Source: Papio anubis
Lineage: Eukaryota > Chordata > Mammalia > Primates > Cercopithecidae
DNA: 64,000 nucleotides
Direction of reading: 5' to 3'
Assembly (NCBI RefSeq): GCF_008728515.1
Contig: NC_044995.1
Location: 43,191,576-43,255,575 of the forward strand
A program made the translations under genes and the position numbers. Every line of letters starts with the position of its first letter. Position 1 is the stretch's first letter. Below are positions 1-11,700 of the stretch, one piece after another. Under the pieces are notes generated by a model that was not told the origin of the DNA, did not search any database, and saw only the letters and a program-made list of their open reading frames with translations.

Positions 1-280
1 CAGCACTTTTAGGAGGCCAAGACCCGCAGACTGCTTGAGGCCAGGAGTTCAAGACCAGCCTGGCCAACATAGTGAAACCTGTCTGTATTAAAAATACAAA
101 AATCAGCCAGCTGTGGTGATGGGCACCTGTAATCCCCGCTACTCAGGAGGCTGGGGTAGGAGAATCGCTTGAACCCAGGAGGCAGAGGTTGCAGTGGGCT
201 GAGAGCGTGCCATTGCACTCCAGCCTGGGTGACAGAGCGAGACTTCATCTCAAGCAAAAACACAAAAACAAAAAACAGCT
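1..280 (+). mobile_element. Alu, cut by the window start
   Basis: It begins at the CAGCACTTT motif and ends in an A-rich tail. It lies in a PRAM1 intron. Confidence 0.9.
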
Positions 281-340
281 ACCAGGGTAAAGGCTGAGCT
301 GGCGGGCCCTGCCTTGACTCGGAGTCCTGACTGTCCCCAG

Positions 341-398
341 ATGAAGCACCCTCAGTTCAGCAAGTCACCAGGAGGCCACCACAAGACTCAGCACTCAG
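341..398 (+). CDS. PRAM1: PRAM1 coding exon (first in window)
   Basis: The acceptor is ctgtccccag and the donor is CTCAG/gtacc. The exon enters with two bases of a split codon and encodes EAPSVQQVTRRPPQDSAL, which is part of the proline-rich linker before the SH3 helix. Confidence 0.85.
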
Positions 399-1291
399 GT
401 ACCATGGGCAGAGGGGGCGGGCGGATGGGGGGGCAAGCTCCAGGAACCCCCAGAGGAGCACACCTTGCTCACGAGCACACAATTCCTTGGTGGGGGGTAT
501 CAGGAAGAAGGATCCCCAGCCACAGCAGTTGCCACCCATGGACCCAAAGTTGCAGAAGCAGCTGAGGAAAGCAGAGAAGGCCGAGAGGGAGTTCCGGAAG
601 AAGTTCAAGGTGAGGCCTCCGAGTTAAGCAGGAGTCCTGGCAGGGTGGAGACCCGGGCCCCACAGATCCCAGGCTCAGAAAGAAGACAGGGGCCCGAGGG
701 CAGCAGCACGAGCAGAGGCCATAACATCTCGCGCCCCAGTTTGAAGGGGAGATCGTGGTTCACACGAAGATGATGATTGACCCCAATGCCAAGACGCGCC
801 GTGGGGGCGGCAAGCACCTCGGGATCCGGCGCGGGGAGATCCTGGAGGTGATCGAGTTCACCAGCAATGAGGAGATGCTGTGCCGGGACCCCAAGGGCAA
901 ATGTGAGTGCGCCTGGCCCCGCAGCCCCAGGAGGCACCCCCACCACCCTGGGCCTCAGAACCCACCATGCCCACTCTCTTCACAGATGGCTACGTGCCGA
1001 GAATAGCGCTCCTGCCCCTGTAAGTACCAGCCCTGACTGTGGGGGGAAGGGTGGGGTACGGGGAATGAGCCACAGTGCCCCTTGCTGACCCAGCTGTGCT
1101 CTGCCAGGGAGACGGAGGTGTATGATGATGTCGACTTCTGCGGTACGTGGACACTCTGGGTGGGCTGGAGGGACCCTGGCGATTCCCCTGGGGAGCTGCT
1201 CACTATTGGGCATCTGGGGAGAGGGGTCCATGGAAGTCACGCTTCCTCGGCAGACCCCCTGGAAAACCAGCCACTTCCCCTGGGACGGTAA
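341..1291 (+). CDS. PRAM1: PRAM1 (PML-RARA regulated adaptor molecule 1), C-terminal six exons
   Basis: PRAM1 is a cytosolic adaptor of myeloid cells, related to ADAP/FYB. Six exons are joined by GT-AG junctions: 341-398, 504-609, 740-902, 986-1019, 1108-1142 and 1254-1291. They give 143 codons in one frame, ending in TAA. The protein shows a basic/acidic amphipathic helix (KLQKQLRKAEKAEREFRKKF) followed by a beta-rich SH3-like fold (FEGEIVVHTKMMIDPNAK, GEILEVIEFTSNEEMLCRD, KYGYVPR). This is the helically extended SH3 domain that ends ADAP and PRAM1; in this family it is linked to lipid binding rather than classical PxxP binding. A YDDV motif follows the domain. The N-terminal proline-rich part lies outside the window. 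It converges on HNRNPM. Identification rests on recalled family sequence; no frameshift or stop is seen. Confidence 0.93.
504..609 (+). CDS. PRAM1: PRAM1 coding exon, amphipathic helix
   Basis: The acceptor is ggtatcag and the donor is TTCAAG/gtgagg. It encodes the helix that extends the SH3 fold. The acceptor has a poor, G-rich pyrimidine tract, so its exact position rests mainly on phase with the exon before it. Confidence 0.85.
740..902 (+). CDS. PRAM1: PRAM1 coding exon, SH3 core
   Basis: The acceptor is gcgccccag and the donor is AAAT/gtgagt. It encodes most of the hSH3 beta strands, including the MMIDPNAKTRRGGGKHLGIR loop and EILEVIEF. Confidence 0.93.
986..1019 (+). CDS. PRAM1: PRAM1 coding exon, last SH3 strand
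   Basis: This 34-nt exon has acceptor ctcttcacag and donor CCCCT/gtaagt. It encodes YGYVPRIALLP, the closing SH3 strand with the typical G-Y-V-P motif. Confidence 0.92.
1108..1142 (+). CDS. PRAM1: PRAM1 coding exon, YDDV tail
   Basis: This 35-nt exon has acceptor gctctgccag and donor TGCG/gtacgt. It encodes ETEVYDDVDFC. The tyrosine in an acidic context is a plausible phosphorylation site; that is an inference. Confidence 0.92.
1254..1291 (+). CDS. PRAM1: PRAM1 last coding segment
   Basis: The acceptor is cttcctcggcag. The segment encodes PLENQPLPLGR and then stop TAA at 1289-1291. Confidence 0.92.
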
Positions 1292-1425
1292 GGCCAGTAG
1301 GCATGGGGCAAGGACAGCCGGCCAGCCCAGCGCCCGCTCACCCAGGAGCCCTGGAACCCAGCGCGGGAGAGTCACAGAGCTGCCCGGGCTTGTGCCTGGC
1401 CACATAAAGTCCGTTTAAAGCAGTC
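1292..1425 (+). other. PRAM1: PRAM1 3' UTR
   Basis: This short UTR runs from the stop codon to the likely cleavage site about 15-20 bases after the CATAAA hexamer. The end point is inferred from the signal position. Confidence 0.7.
1403..1408 (+). terminator. PRAM1: PRAM1 poly(A) signal (CATAAA variant)
   Basis: The hexamer CATAAA lies about 110 bases after the stop, with a T-rich stretch beginning around 1430. No AATAAA is nearby, so a variant hexamer seems to be used. Confidence 0.6.
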
Positions 1426-1961
1426 CCTGCTTCTTGTCTTTTCCTTCCCTCCTGATTGGCAGAGTGGAGCAAAGGCACGGGAACCCCCTGACCAAACAGA
1501 AAAGGGGGTGTGTCTGGGGTCACCCTGCCACAGTCTCACACCTCAGGGATAAAAGCAAGGGAGAAAAGGGTGGCAAGAAGCTGGTGAGCAAGGGGGGCTC
1601 CTGGTGATCAGAACCCCATGTGCTGCCAGCCAGGGCAGCCAGGCAGGACGTGTCCCTCCACAGGCAACAGACGAGCAGCAGGCAGGCCTCTTTGCCGGGG
1701 ACGCACACCTGCTTGGCCTGAGCGGATCCTGAGGGTGCTTCACGGGGGTAAAGGGTGGGGCCTATACCCAATTCTGACAGAGCCCAGATATCAGATTTGG
1801 CTTGACCCTCTGGTAGGACTGAACATGGGTGGAAGGTGGCACACAGTTTGGTCTGTTTCAGCAGGGGAAAAATATGCCAGAGAACAAGCCCGACTGAGGC
1901 AGGGTCTGTGCCCCAGGGTGTTAACCTCGTAACAGGGAGACAGGATGGCTTTCAGGAGGCT
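1426..1961. other. Intergenic gap between PRAM1 and HNRNPM
   Basis: The sequence looks unique, with no gene and no repeat that I recognise. It separates the two convergent 3' ends together with one Alu remnant. Confidence 0.6.
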
Positions 1962-2143
1962 TTTCTTCATTTTTGAGACAGAGTCTCACTCTTGCCCATG
2001 CTGGAGTGCAGTGGCGAGATCTCGCTCACTGCAACCTCTGCCTCCTGGGTTCAAGCAATTCTCCTGCCTCAGCCTCCTGAGTAGCTGGGACTACAGGTGC
2101 CCTCCTCCCAGATTACAGGCACGAACCACTGCGCCTGGCCTCG
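1962..2143 (-). mobile_element. Alu with internal deletion
   Basis: Head and tail are present, but about 100 bases between the ACTACAGGTGC motif and the first GATTACAGGC box are missing. It sits between PRAM1 and HNRNPM. Confidence 0.85.
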
Positions 2144-2369
2144 GGAGGCTCTAAACAACCAAATGCTCCATTATCAGCCCACGGATTACAGCCCACAGGA
2201 AGGCAGTTTCCAGGGAAGAGTCTCCCCCAGTCTGTGGGCAGGCACTCACCCCTGGGGCCTCAGACAAGCAGGAGAGGGGATGAGATCCCTGTTCCTTGGA
2301 CTGGAAGCTCGAGTGACCCCAGCTCCCCACACCTCGGGTGGTTGCCCACACAGCACACACAAGCAGGCT

Positions 2370-2630
2370 GTTTTCAGGAACCGGTATTTATTATCAAAGT
2401 CATATTCGATGTCAACAAGATGCCACAACTACAAAAAAAATTGCGCACATTGCAATCTCAATGCAAACAGTCAAATGGAACCCCAGTCATTAAAAAAGTA
2501 ATTCAAATTACCCCAAAAAGCAACTGAATTTTTTAAACATCTTTATACATCCAGCCAACAAATTAAAATGGTTAACAAGAAAAAATACAAATTCAGAGGT
2601 CTCGTATCGATGTTTAAAAAAGGCAACTGC
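2370..2630 (-). other. HNRNPM: HNRNPM 3' UTR
   Basis: This AT-rich UTR of about 260 nt is free of repeats. Its end is inferred from the poly(A) signal position. Confidence 0.8.
2387..2392 (-). terminator. HNRNPM: HNRNPM poly(A) signal AATAAA
   Basis: A canonical AATAAA is followed on the minus strand by a G/U-rich stretch (TGCTTGTGTGTGCTGTG) around 2347-2363, the expected downstream element. Confidence 0.85.
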
Positions 2631-2794
2631 TTAAGCGTTTCTATCAATTCGAACGTCAATCTCTCGGCCACTCAGCTTCATGCCGTTCATCATCCGGCAG
2701 GCTCTCTCGGCCACCTCTGGCGACTCGAACTTAACCACACCACACCCCTTGGACTTCCCATTCTCCATCTTGATGTCGGCATACAGCACGTGGC
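2631..2794 (-). CDS. HNRNPM: HNRNPM coding exon 16 (last)
   Basis: The acceptor is ccctgtcccag. It encodes GHVLYADIKMENGKSKGC through EIDVRIDRNA, with RNP1 of RRM3, and ends in TAA at 2631-2633. RRM3 reaches the very C-terminus. Confidence 0.97.
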
Positions 2795-5700
2795 CTGGGA
2801 CAGGGAGGGAAGAGACCACACTTGTCAGGCAAACCCAGAGCTCAGCCTGTCTGGGCTCCATTCAGTCCCGATTGTTAGATTTTGGTGGACAGAGTAAAAA
2901 ATCCGCCTCAACGGCTTGCCCCCAAGAACCAGAGACGACCTGATATCTGGAGCACAAAGGCTCAGAATACAACGGTGGGAACCAGTGACTAGGCCCTTGG
3001 CCACACTGCCATTCTTCTGCTAACAGAGCCTGCCCCTGCCCCATGAAAAGCCTTCCTAGAGGATTCAATGCACGCCTTGATGCTTCACAAAGTTCAAAGA
3101 AGAGGGCGCCGAGTAAAGCCAGCTTTCTAGGCAGAAAGTTGGCTATATATTTTACAAAGTGTTCATTTCTGATACGCCACCGCCCCTGGTTACAAAGCCA
3201 TCCGCAATCCAATGGACACGTCTGTACTGTCCAAATGAAAGCCAGCAGGTTTCACTTATTCATCTGAGCACCTGTTAAGCATCCAGATATGTGTCAACTC
3301 TGCGGAAACAGGTCAGAGCCCTAGAGGACAAAGGCTCTACTCCAGGAGTGCCAAAGGTGCTAGGGCCACAATGCCAGAGGCAGGAACTCTGCCTGAGAGG
3401 GCCCAGGGCAGGTTGGGTGGAGGGGTCCTCAGGGGAAAGTTCTTACACAGAAATTCACCAGAAAGACTTGCCAGTAATGGCTCACACAAGAGCACTGCGG
3501 GACACGTGCAGCACTTGCCGCTCAGGTTCTGGGACAGGAGGGAGATGGAGGAGGATGGGACCAAATCTTCAAGAGGCTTGTGAGTCTGGACTTCCTCTTG
3601 AAGGTACAGGGCGCCTCCAGGCATTGCAAAAGTGGGGGTTGGGGATGCTGTGATCCCACTGGCCTAGCTACAACGTAGAAACTCAGGAGTGGGGAAAGAG
3701 GTAAAGAACGGGGCAAAGAGGCATGTCGTGACTCAACGGCTTGCCCCAAGAACCATGGAGAAGCAGCAATGGTGGTGAAATCAGAGCCACTGCTGAAACA
3801 GGAAGTGGGAGGGCAGTGCGGAAGCAGCCGCCCGGTCCTCTAGCTCAGGCCCCTCTAGCTAAAAAGAACAGAGGTGGTGCATGAGGGGCGGAGGCTCACT
3901 CTGGAGGGCAGGGAAGGAAGACAACTTGCTTTCAGCCACAGAGGGAGCCCTCCAGAAGAGCAGCAGGATGTGCCAGGAAACCAGGAGACCTTAGCCTCAT
4001 CCTCACAGGAGCTGCTGTGTGCCCAGAGCCTGCAGCGCCTCCCCATGGCACCTGCTGGGCTAGGTGTTCTCTCCGAGGCCCTGAACCAGCTGTGCTAAGG
4101 GGAAAGCGACCTCGTCTAGGATGTTTTTATTTAGCGTTGCCACCTAGAAGCCAGGTGACCTGAGAAGACTGACTCATCTGTGAAATGGGGACACTACTAC
4201 CTTGTTTCAAAAGCCTCAAAAAGGAAGAAAAAAGGAAATTAGGATGAAATGAGAACACAGGTGAAAAACGTGCGACACATCACAGGACACTCAACAACCT
4301 GCCTGAGCACTGGCGTGGGCAGAACAATGGCAAGGCCATGGGTCCTGAGCCGATGGAGGGGCTGGGAGGGAGGCTTTGCTGCTGACTTGGCTGCATCACC
4401 AGTAAGCATGAGGGAGGCACCTAGAAAGCCGTTCCCAACACTTACCACACTCGTTGAATTTGTCCTTCAGCATCTTCCATGTGAAATCGAATGGGAGCTA
4501 AGGAGGAAGGAAAAAAGGGAGACTGATGTGTGATTAAACCAAATCCTAAGGCACGCCTTGCAGCTGACTCTGAGGGCTACGCTAGATTTCTTACTACACC
4601 AAGAAGCTGGCTGCTCTTCAGACTGAGACGATCAGCAGGGAACTAATAGGTCCACGTGGGACAAGGCTGTGAAGTGGCACAGCCAGCTCCCTCCCTGGGG
4701 CTCAGACTGTGGGAGCACTGTGCAGGATGGGACGCTTGGGCCTGTGGTGCGCAGCCCACAGTCACTAAATAGTGGCTAAGAGTGGCTGAGCTGGGGAAAA
4801 TAATTCCGTTACAGCCACTTCTTTCCCTGGATCATTGTGCAAGACACAGTGCCTCTTCAAGCCAAGCAATCAGAAACTGCAGTCTCTGAGCTCAGAGTCT
4901 GCTCCATATTCTAGCACAGTGGAGAAGCCCAGGCTCTTCCAGAACCTACAGTTCTCACATTCCTTACTTGTCCCACTAGCATAAAACGTTTGGGACAGGA
5001 GCAAGGAGATGTGGTCCTCTTTGGAGGGCGCCACCTCTGACTTCATCCTGCTGATCTTTGTCTCCCCTGTCCCCTCATGCTCACCACCACCAAGAAGTTC
5101 CCCCAAGAGCCACTTACATTTCTCACAAATATCTGGCAGGCCTTCCTGGCCACCCCAGGAGCATGGCCTCCAGCTCCACCAAAGGAGCCTGCGAAGCTTC
5201 CTCCAAAGTTGCCACGCTCCATCTCGATGGCACGGTCAAAGCTGGCACCGCCACCGCCACCCATGGCCAGGCCCATGCGCTCAATGCCAGCGCCCAGGGC
5301 CGGGCCCATGGCGGGGCCCATGCGCTCGAGGCTGTTGGCACCCATGCGCTCCAGGCCCATGCGCTCGAGGCTGTTGGCGCCCATGCGCTCCAGGCCCATC
5401 CGCTCCAGGTTGTTGGCGCCCATGCGCTCCAGGCCGGTGGCCATGCGATCCATCACGGGGCCCATGCGCTCCAGGCCAGCCCCCATACCTGCGGGCACCA
5501 TGCGCTCCATGCTCAGGCCCATGCGCTCAATGGCAGGGCCCATGCGCTCCACGCCAGAGCCCATGCGCTCAATGGTCTGGCCCACACGGTCGATGGGAGC
5601 GGCCATGCGCTCAAGGCCGAAGCCCATGCCGGCACCCATGCGCTCCACGCCTGAGCCGATGCGCTCCATCGTCTGGCCCATGCGCTCGATGCTGGACGCC

Positions 5701-8700
5701 ATGTGGTCAAGGCCCAGCGGGCCCATGCGCTCAATGCCGGAGCCCATGCGCTCCACAGAGCCCATGCGGTCCATGACCAGGCCCATGCGCTCGATCTCGG
5801 AGCCCACGCGATCCATGCCGTGGCCCAGGCCTGCGCCCATGCGCTCCATGCCGGCACCCCCGAGGCGGTCAATGCCAGGACCCATCCTCTCGATCCCAGG
5901 GACGCTTCCTCCACCTCCACCTGAAACAGGGACACAAAACACAGGTTGGTGTCAAGAACTTAAGTATGCGTGTGCACAACACGCCAGACCACTTCAGCTC
6001 ATGGGCATGGATCGGGGTAAAGGCCCACCATAATTTACCGTTAAGACACCCCTCAAATGTTGACAACAGCTACAGCTGGGTGATGGACTCATGAGGGCCT
6101 CCCAGCATTCTCTCTGCTCTATGCCACAGGTGAGATTTCCGTAACACAACTTCTAAAGAACACCCCTGTATGTGTGTCTGTGAGGTGCTAGTGTCTGTGA
6201 CAAGCTTTGTGAACCATGGATGTCAATTCCTGAGACCTCTGAGGTTTCTCCATCAGCAGACACTGAGAAACGCTCCAGGGGGAGGCAAGGACACCCCCTA
6301 CTCAGAAGGCCACCCAGGGTAATGAACAGGAGTTACGTGGAGACAAGTCCAAGTTACTCCCACCTTCCCCTCCCAGCCTGTCCCTCTCGGATGCTCTGCT
6401 GGGGGCCACTCTGGCTGCGTTTCCTCAGCGCTTCCAGGGCACAGAGAAGGATTTTCGGCCACACCATCAAGCAGAGGTCAAAAAACACACACCGAGAGAT
6501 CCTCTGTGTACAAATGCACACAACTGGCCACTTCTGGGGACCTTATTATTAGGGAAACCAAATGATCTGCCGGCTTTGGAAAGAAGATGTTGATGGAACT
6601 GCAGAGTGGGCTCTGGTGGCAGCTGGGGGTCAGCCAGCAGAACAAAGGGACCCCCCACCCGTAGCGCTTGCAACTCTGGAAAGCAAGGGTCTGGCTCCAT
6701 CAGCAAGGCCACCCCTTTCCACATGCCTAGCTTGGGGCTCCTCCCCGAAACCCTGTCATTTGCCTCTGAGAGTGGCCATCAGCCCAGAGCCAGCCTGTGA
6801 CTAATCCAAGCAGCCTAGTCAAAAATACCAATTCAAGAGGAAACTCAGCAGTTTCTCTAATTGGCTCTATAACTGACCACAGACAAGTCTCTCTGTTGCT
6901 CCGTGCCTGCTTCCTTAGCTGCAGAGCAGCACACTGAGAGACAAAAAGCAGGCCCAACTTTAAGAATGTGTGACTTTCAGAGGGGAGACGTCTCAGAACT
7001 TCCCCACAGTATAAGGAACCTAGCGAGAATGGGCACTTTGCCCAAAGGCATCAGAAATGAGGTGGGGCGGCTGGATGTGGTGGCTCATGCCTGTAATCCC
7101 AGCACTTTGGGAGGCTGAGGCGGGCGGAACAAGGTGAGGAGATCGAGACCAGCCTGGCCAACATGGTGAAACCCAATCTCTACTAAAACTGCAAAAATTA
7201 GCTGGGCATGGTGGCGAGCGCCTTAGTCCCAGCTAGTCAGAAGGCTGAGGCAGGAGAATCGCTTGAACCCGGGAGACGGAGGTTAGAGTGAGCTGAGATC
7301 GTGCCACTGCACTCTAGCCTGGGCGACAGGGTGAGACTCTGTCTCCAAAAAAAAAAAAAAAAGAAAGAAATGAGGCAGGGCAACTCCCAATGCCAACAGA
7401 AGCAAAAGACTGGGAGGAAATGGTGCCGGTGTGGAGCTCCAGAGCCAGCCCAACACAGATGTCAGGAGGTGAGATGCCAAGACACTCAGAGGGAAAATCA
7501 GGCTGAAAAAGTACATTCGGGCCGGGTGTGGCGGCTCACATCTGTCATCCCAGCACTCTGGAGGTGTGCAGTTCAACTGAGGCCAGGAGTTTGAGATAAG
7601 CCTGGATAACCTGTCAAAATGCCATCTCTACAAAAAATCAAAAAATCAGCCAAGCCAAGTGGCATGCGCCTGTAGTGCCAGCTACTTGGGAGGCTAAAGT
7701 GGGAGAATCGCTTAGGCCTGGGAAGTCAAGGCTGCAGTGAGCCGAGACTGCGCCACGGCACTCCAGCCTGGGCGACAGAGCGAAACTCTGTCTTCAAAAA
7801 TACTCAAAAAGTACATTTTGTTCTCAGTATTCATAAAACTGTGTATGAAAGAAAGATTCAGAACAAAATGTTTCTAGCAGTCATCACTGGGCGATGGGGC
7901 TTCAGACCATACTTTCTTCATATTTTCCTATTGAGTACCTGTATCTATTTCCTGTTGAGTACATTATATGTTGGGTGGTGTACTTTCAGTCTTATCAAGT
8001 CTAAGGAAAAAATACTTACTTTCAGGAATTTATAATGTGGAAAACAAAACCCCCAAATGAGAGGTACTCTAACAGTGAGGATGGCCGGCCTGTACACAGC
8101 ACATGCGGAAGCACTCTCACATGTATTCGCTCTCCACGGCATCCCCGAGGAATCCCCCATTTTACAAATGAGTGCTACGAGAAACAGAGAGGTTCGGTGA
8201 CTTGCCAAAAGTCACACAGCTAGAAAGAGGCAGAGCTTCTCCCACCCCGGGCAGTCTGTGTCAGAGCCCGCACTTCTCACCACTAAGCTCTACGGTCCCC
8301 CGTGATAACGGCCTGTTCTAAAATAACAAAACATCAAACTAAGTGGTTCCTACCTCCTCCCTGCTTTGCAATGATTTCTCCTCTCTTCAGTGCATTACTT
8401 AGGATTTCTAAGGAAATCAAGAAGAAAAAAAAATTAGCCAAATTTCTCTATGGCAATACAAATGTGCTCATTACAGATTCCAGAGTAGAAATACTAATAA
8501 CAATGACAAGAAAAAGAAAAAGGGAAAGGGGTTTGAGAAACACACGCACAGACAAGATCATTTTACAGAGAACTAGGAGAGTCCTTGATGCTGGGTTCCG
8601 ATGCCAAGACCCCACGCAGCTCCAGAGTCTGAGGCCCAGCGTGCGGGGTCACCTGCCAATGCACCCACCAGAGACAGGAGCCAGTGCATTCATGAACCGA

Positions 8701-11700
8701 GAGCCAGAGCAAGAAGGGGGCCATCGGGTCTTGCTCAGCGGCAGTTTTCTACAGTTGGTCCAGGTTCTCAGAACTGAGGCTTCCTTGCCTCACCTGAGCT
8801 GGAAACTAAGCCCCCACCCCCACCCCAGCCAACTTCTTGTTCAGAAGACCGCCCAGCAGCACCCACTTGGAGCCCACATTTATCCACCCAGAGGCACCTC
8901 TCGTTATCATAGAGCAAATTAAAGCTGCAGCTCCACGGACAGCCTCGATGCTAACGAATGAGCTCTGCGTGAAAATCCTGAACATGCCAGTCCTGCCTGA
9001 AATGAGCTCGGTGTGCTGTGACTAGGCAACAGATAAGGTTTCAGGAAAATACCTAAATGCACCCCCCGCCAAGTGTCCCAAACACAGTGCTGCTGCTCAC
9101 TTGCCCACGGCTCACCCACACCTCCTTAAGGTTTGTCTGATGCTATCATAGCATTACCTTTCCAAGCTTCTGGTCCGTCTTTTGCTATGTAGAAGACACT
9201 TGTACCCACCCACTCTGGTCTCAAAGTATATGCTCAGCAACTCGGACATGAGCCACGAGGCACATTTCACTTTATGATTATGGCCACAAAGCCATTAAAA
9301 CCTGTCCCCCCGCCGTGCAGTGGCTGATGCCTGTAATCCCAGCACTTTGGGAGGCCAAAGCGGGTGGATCACCTGAGGTCAGGATCAGCCTGGCCAACAT
9401 GGTGACACCACGTCTCTATTAAAAATACAAAAATTAGCCGGGCATCATGGCGGGTGCCTGTAATCCCAGCTACTCAGGAGGCTGAGGTGGGAGAATTACT
9501 TGAACCCCTGTGGTGGAGGTTGCATGAGCTGAGATCGCGCCACTGCACTCCAGCCTGGGCAACAGAGTGAGACTCTGTCTCAAAGAAAAAAACAAAAAAA
9601 AAAACCCAAACAACAACAGAAAAAGCGCCTGTCCCCCACACAGCTGCTTCTTATATCCCAACTAACTGCCATGGGACGAGGCGGGAAAGTTCACCAAGAG
9701 ACACAGACTTCAGTCTACCAGCAGGTACAGTTCATTCTGCCAGGATGCCTGCGATCCTGCCCAGACTGCCTAAGCCGAGGCTGGCTTTACAGCACCTAGA
9801 CCAAACTTGTCCAACATGTCTTACTTTGCTGTTGTTCTGTTTTGGGGTTTTTGGCAGCCTGAAACCATGGTTTTTAAGTTTCTGTCTCTAGTGATAAGCG
9901 GAAAAGAGGGATGAGGAAGGGGCTTTACTGACCCAAACAGAAACCAACTGAGAAACCGTGACTGTATTCTCCCATGCACATCCCTGACCTAGATCAAGCT
10001 TTCAACTAACACACCTGCAAGACACCTGCACAAGCTTTCAACCAGCACGCCACTGATTTGAAGAGAACGGCGGAATTCTCCCATCGGCATTCACAGGCCT
10101 CCCTGCACTGACCACAGCTGCAGCCTGTTCTGCCCATGCTCCTCCCCTGCCTCACATAGACCTGCACCTTCAACCTCTGCACCCGATGCCACCAGCCGCT
10201 CTATCTGCATACACCTGCTGCCTGTGCCAAGCCCGCTCGGCCCCCTAGCAGAACCAGTGCTCTGAGCAGCAGCAGCTAGAGTAGCGTCTGGCAACCCATG
10301 TCTCCACCAGCGTCCTCACTAGGCCACTTGGATGCACAGACCTCTGGCGCTGTCCGAAGCCACCCTTAGTATCGCCTCAGCTGCACCTCATCCTTGAAGG
10401 TCAAAGACCACAGACCCATCCAAATTTTTTGAAGCAAAAAGCCCATCCTCTAATACAGAAGTGTGTGTGCACGGCGAGAAGTATGTCTGCACAGAAAGAC
10501 TTCTCTGCTGACAACAGCAGTGGCTGCATCTACATAATGGGGTTTGTTTGGGTCACAACCTTCTCATCTTTTACAAGGTTTTTTTTTTTTTTTTTTTTTT
10601 TGAGACAGGGTCTCACTCTCAACCCAAGCTCCCAAGCTGGATGCAGTGGTGTGATCATGCTTCACTGCAGTCTTTTTTTTTTTTTTTTTTTTTTGAGATG
10701 GAGTCTCGCGCTGTGTCACCCAGGCTGGAGTACAGTGGCGCGATCTCGGCTCACTGCAAGCTCCACCTCCCAGGTTCACGCCATTCTCCTGCCTCAGCCT
10801 CCGAGTAGCTGGGACTACAGGCGCCCGCCACCTCGCCCGGCTACTTTTTTGTATTTTTAGTAGAGACGGGGTTTCACTATGTTAGCCAGGATGGTCTCGA
10901 TCTCCTGACCTCGTGATCCACCCGCCTCGGCCTCCCAAAGTGCTGGGATTACAGGCTTGAGCCACCGCGCCCGGCCCTCACTGCAGTCTTGACCTCCTGG
11001 GCTCAAGTCCTCCTCCCACCTCAGTTTCCCAGGCAACTAGGACAGGTGTGCGGCACCATGCCCGGCTAATTTTGTTTATTTTTTGTAGAAAGGAGGTCTC
11101 ACTATGTTGCCCTGGCTGGTCTTGAACTCCTGAGCTCAAGTGATCCTCCTGCTTCAGCCTCCCAATGTGTTGGGATAACAGGTGTGAGCCACTACACCCA
11201 GCCTTACAATGTCTTTTAAAACAAAGGTCCTAGCTTCTCTGGGGAAAGGCCCACCACAGTGGTCACTTGCTTGAGAAGGCCTTTCATGATTCCTACCGCT
11301 GGCCACTTCTTTCCTTGTGTGTTCATCTCATACAGGCTGAAATGGGGATCACACTTTTCATGCTGCGAGGTCCTTGAAGAATCTCTCCCTCCCATGCTGA
11401 GAGGGCCTTGAAGAATCTAGTTATTATTAATCTCACTCCTGAGAAATGTCAGGTGCAATGTAATGAACACCTTGAGTCCCTATCTTTCAATAAAATAAGC
11501 AACTCCGTTAGAGATGTGGCAGTAGGAGCACATTATGAATTAACAAGGACTGGCTGCCAATGGTGGGCTTAACATTCCCAGTCTCAATTAACCCAAGTGA
11601 CCTCATGGTTCAGCATGGTCCTCATGGGTGCTATCTGCTGGACAGCAGAGTCCAGGAGTCAGTGGCGGGGGTGGGAGGGCAGGGCGACAGAACCCTGCAG

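Noticed and set aside
5009..6033. Long plus-strand open frames (255 and 318 codons) antisense to HNRNPM exon 14
   Set aside because: They mirror the 18-bp repeat of the real coding strand, have low-complexity Pro/Met/Arg or Cys/Pro content, and cross the exon 14 splice sites with no independent signals.
8302..8922. 206-codon plus-strand frame overlapping HNRNPM exon 13
   Set aside because: It runs antisense across exon 13 and both its splice sites; no similarity and no promoter is seen.
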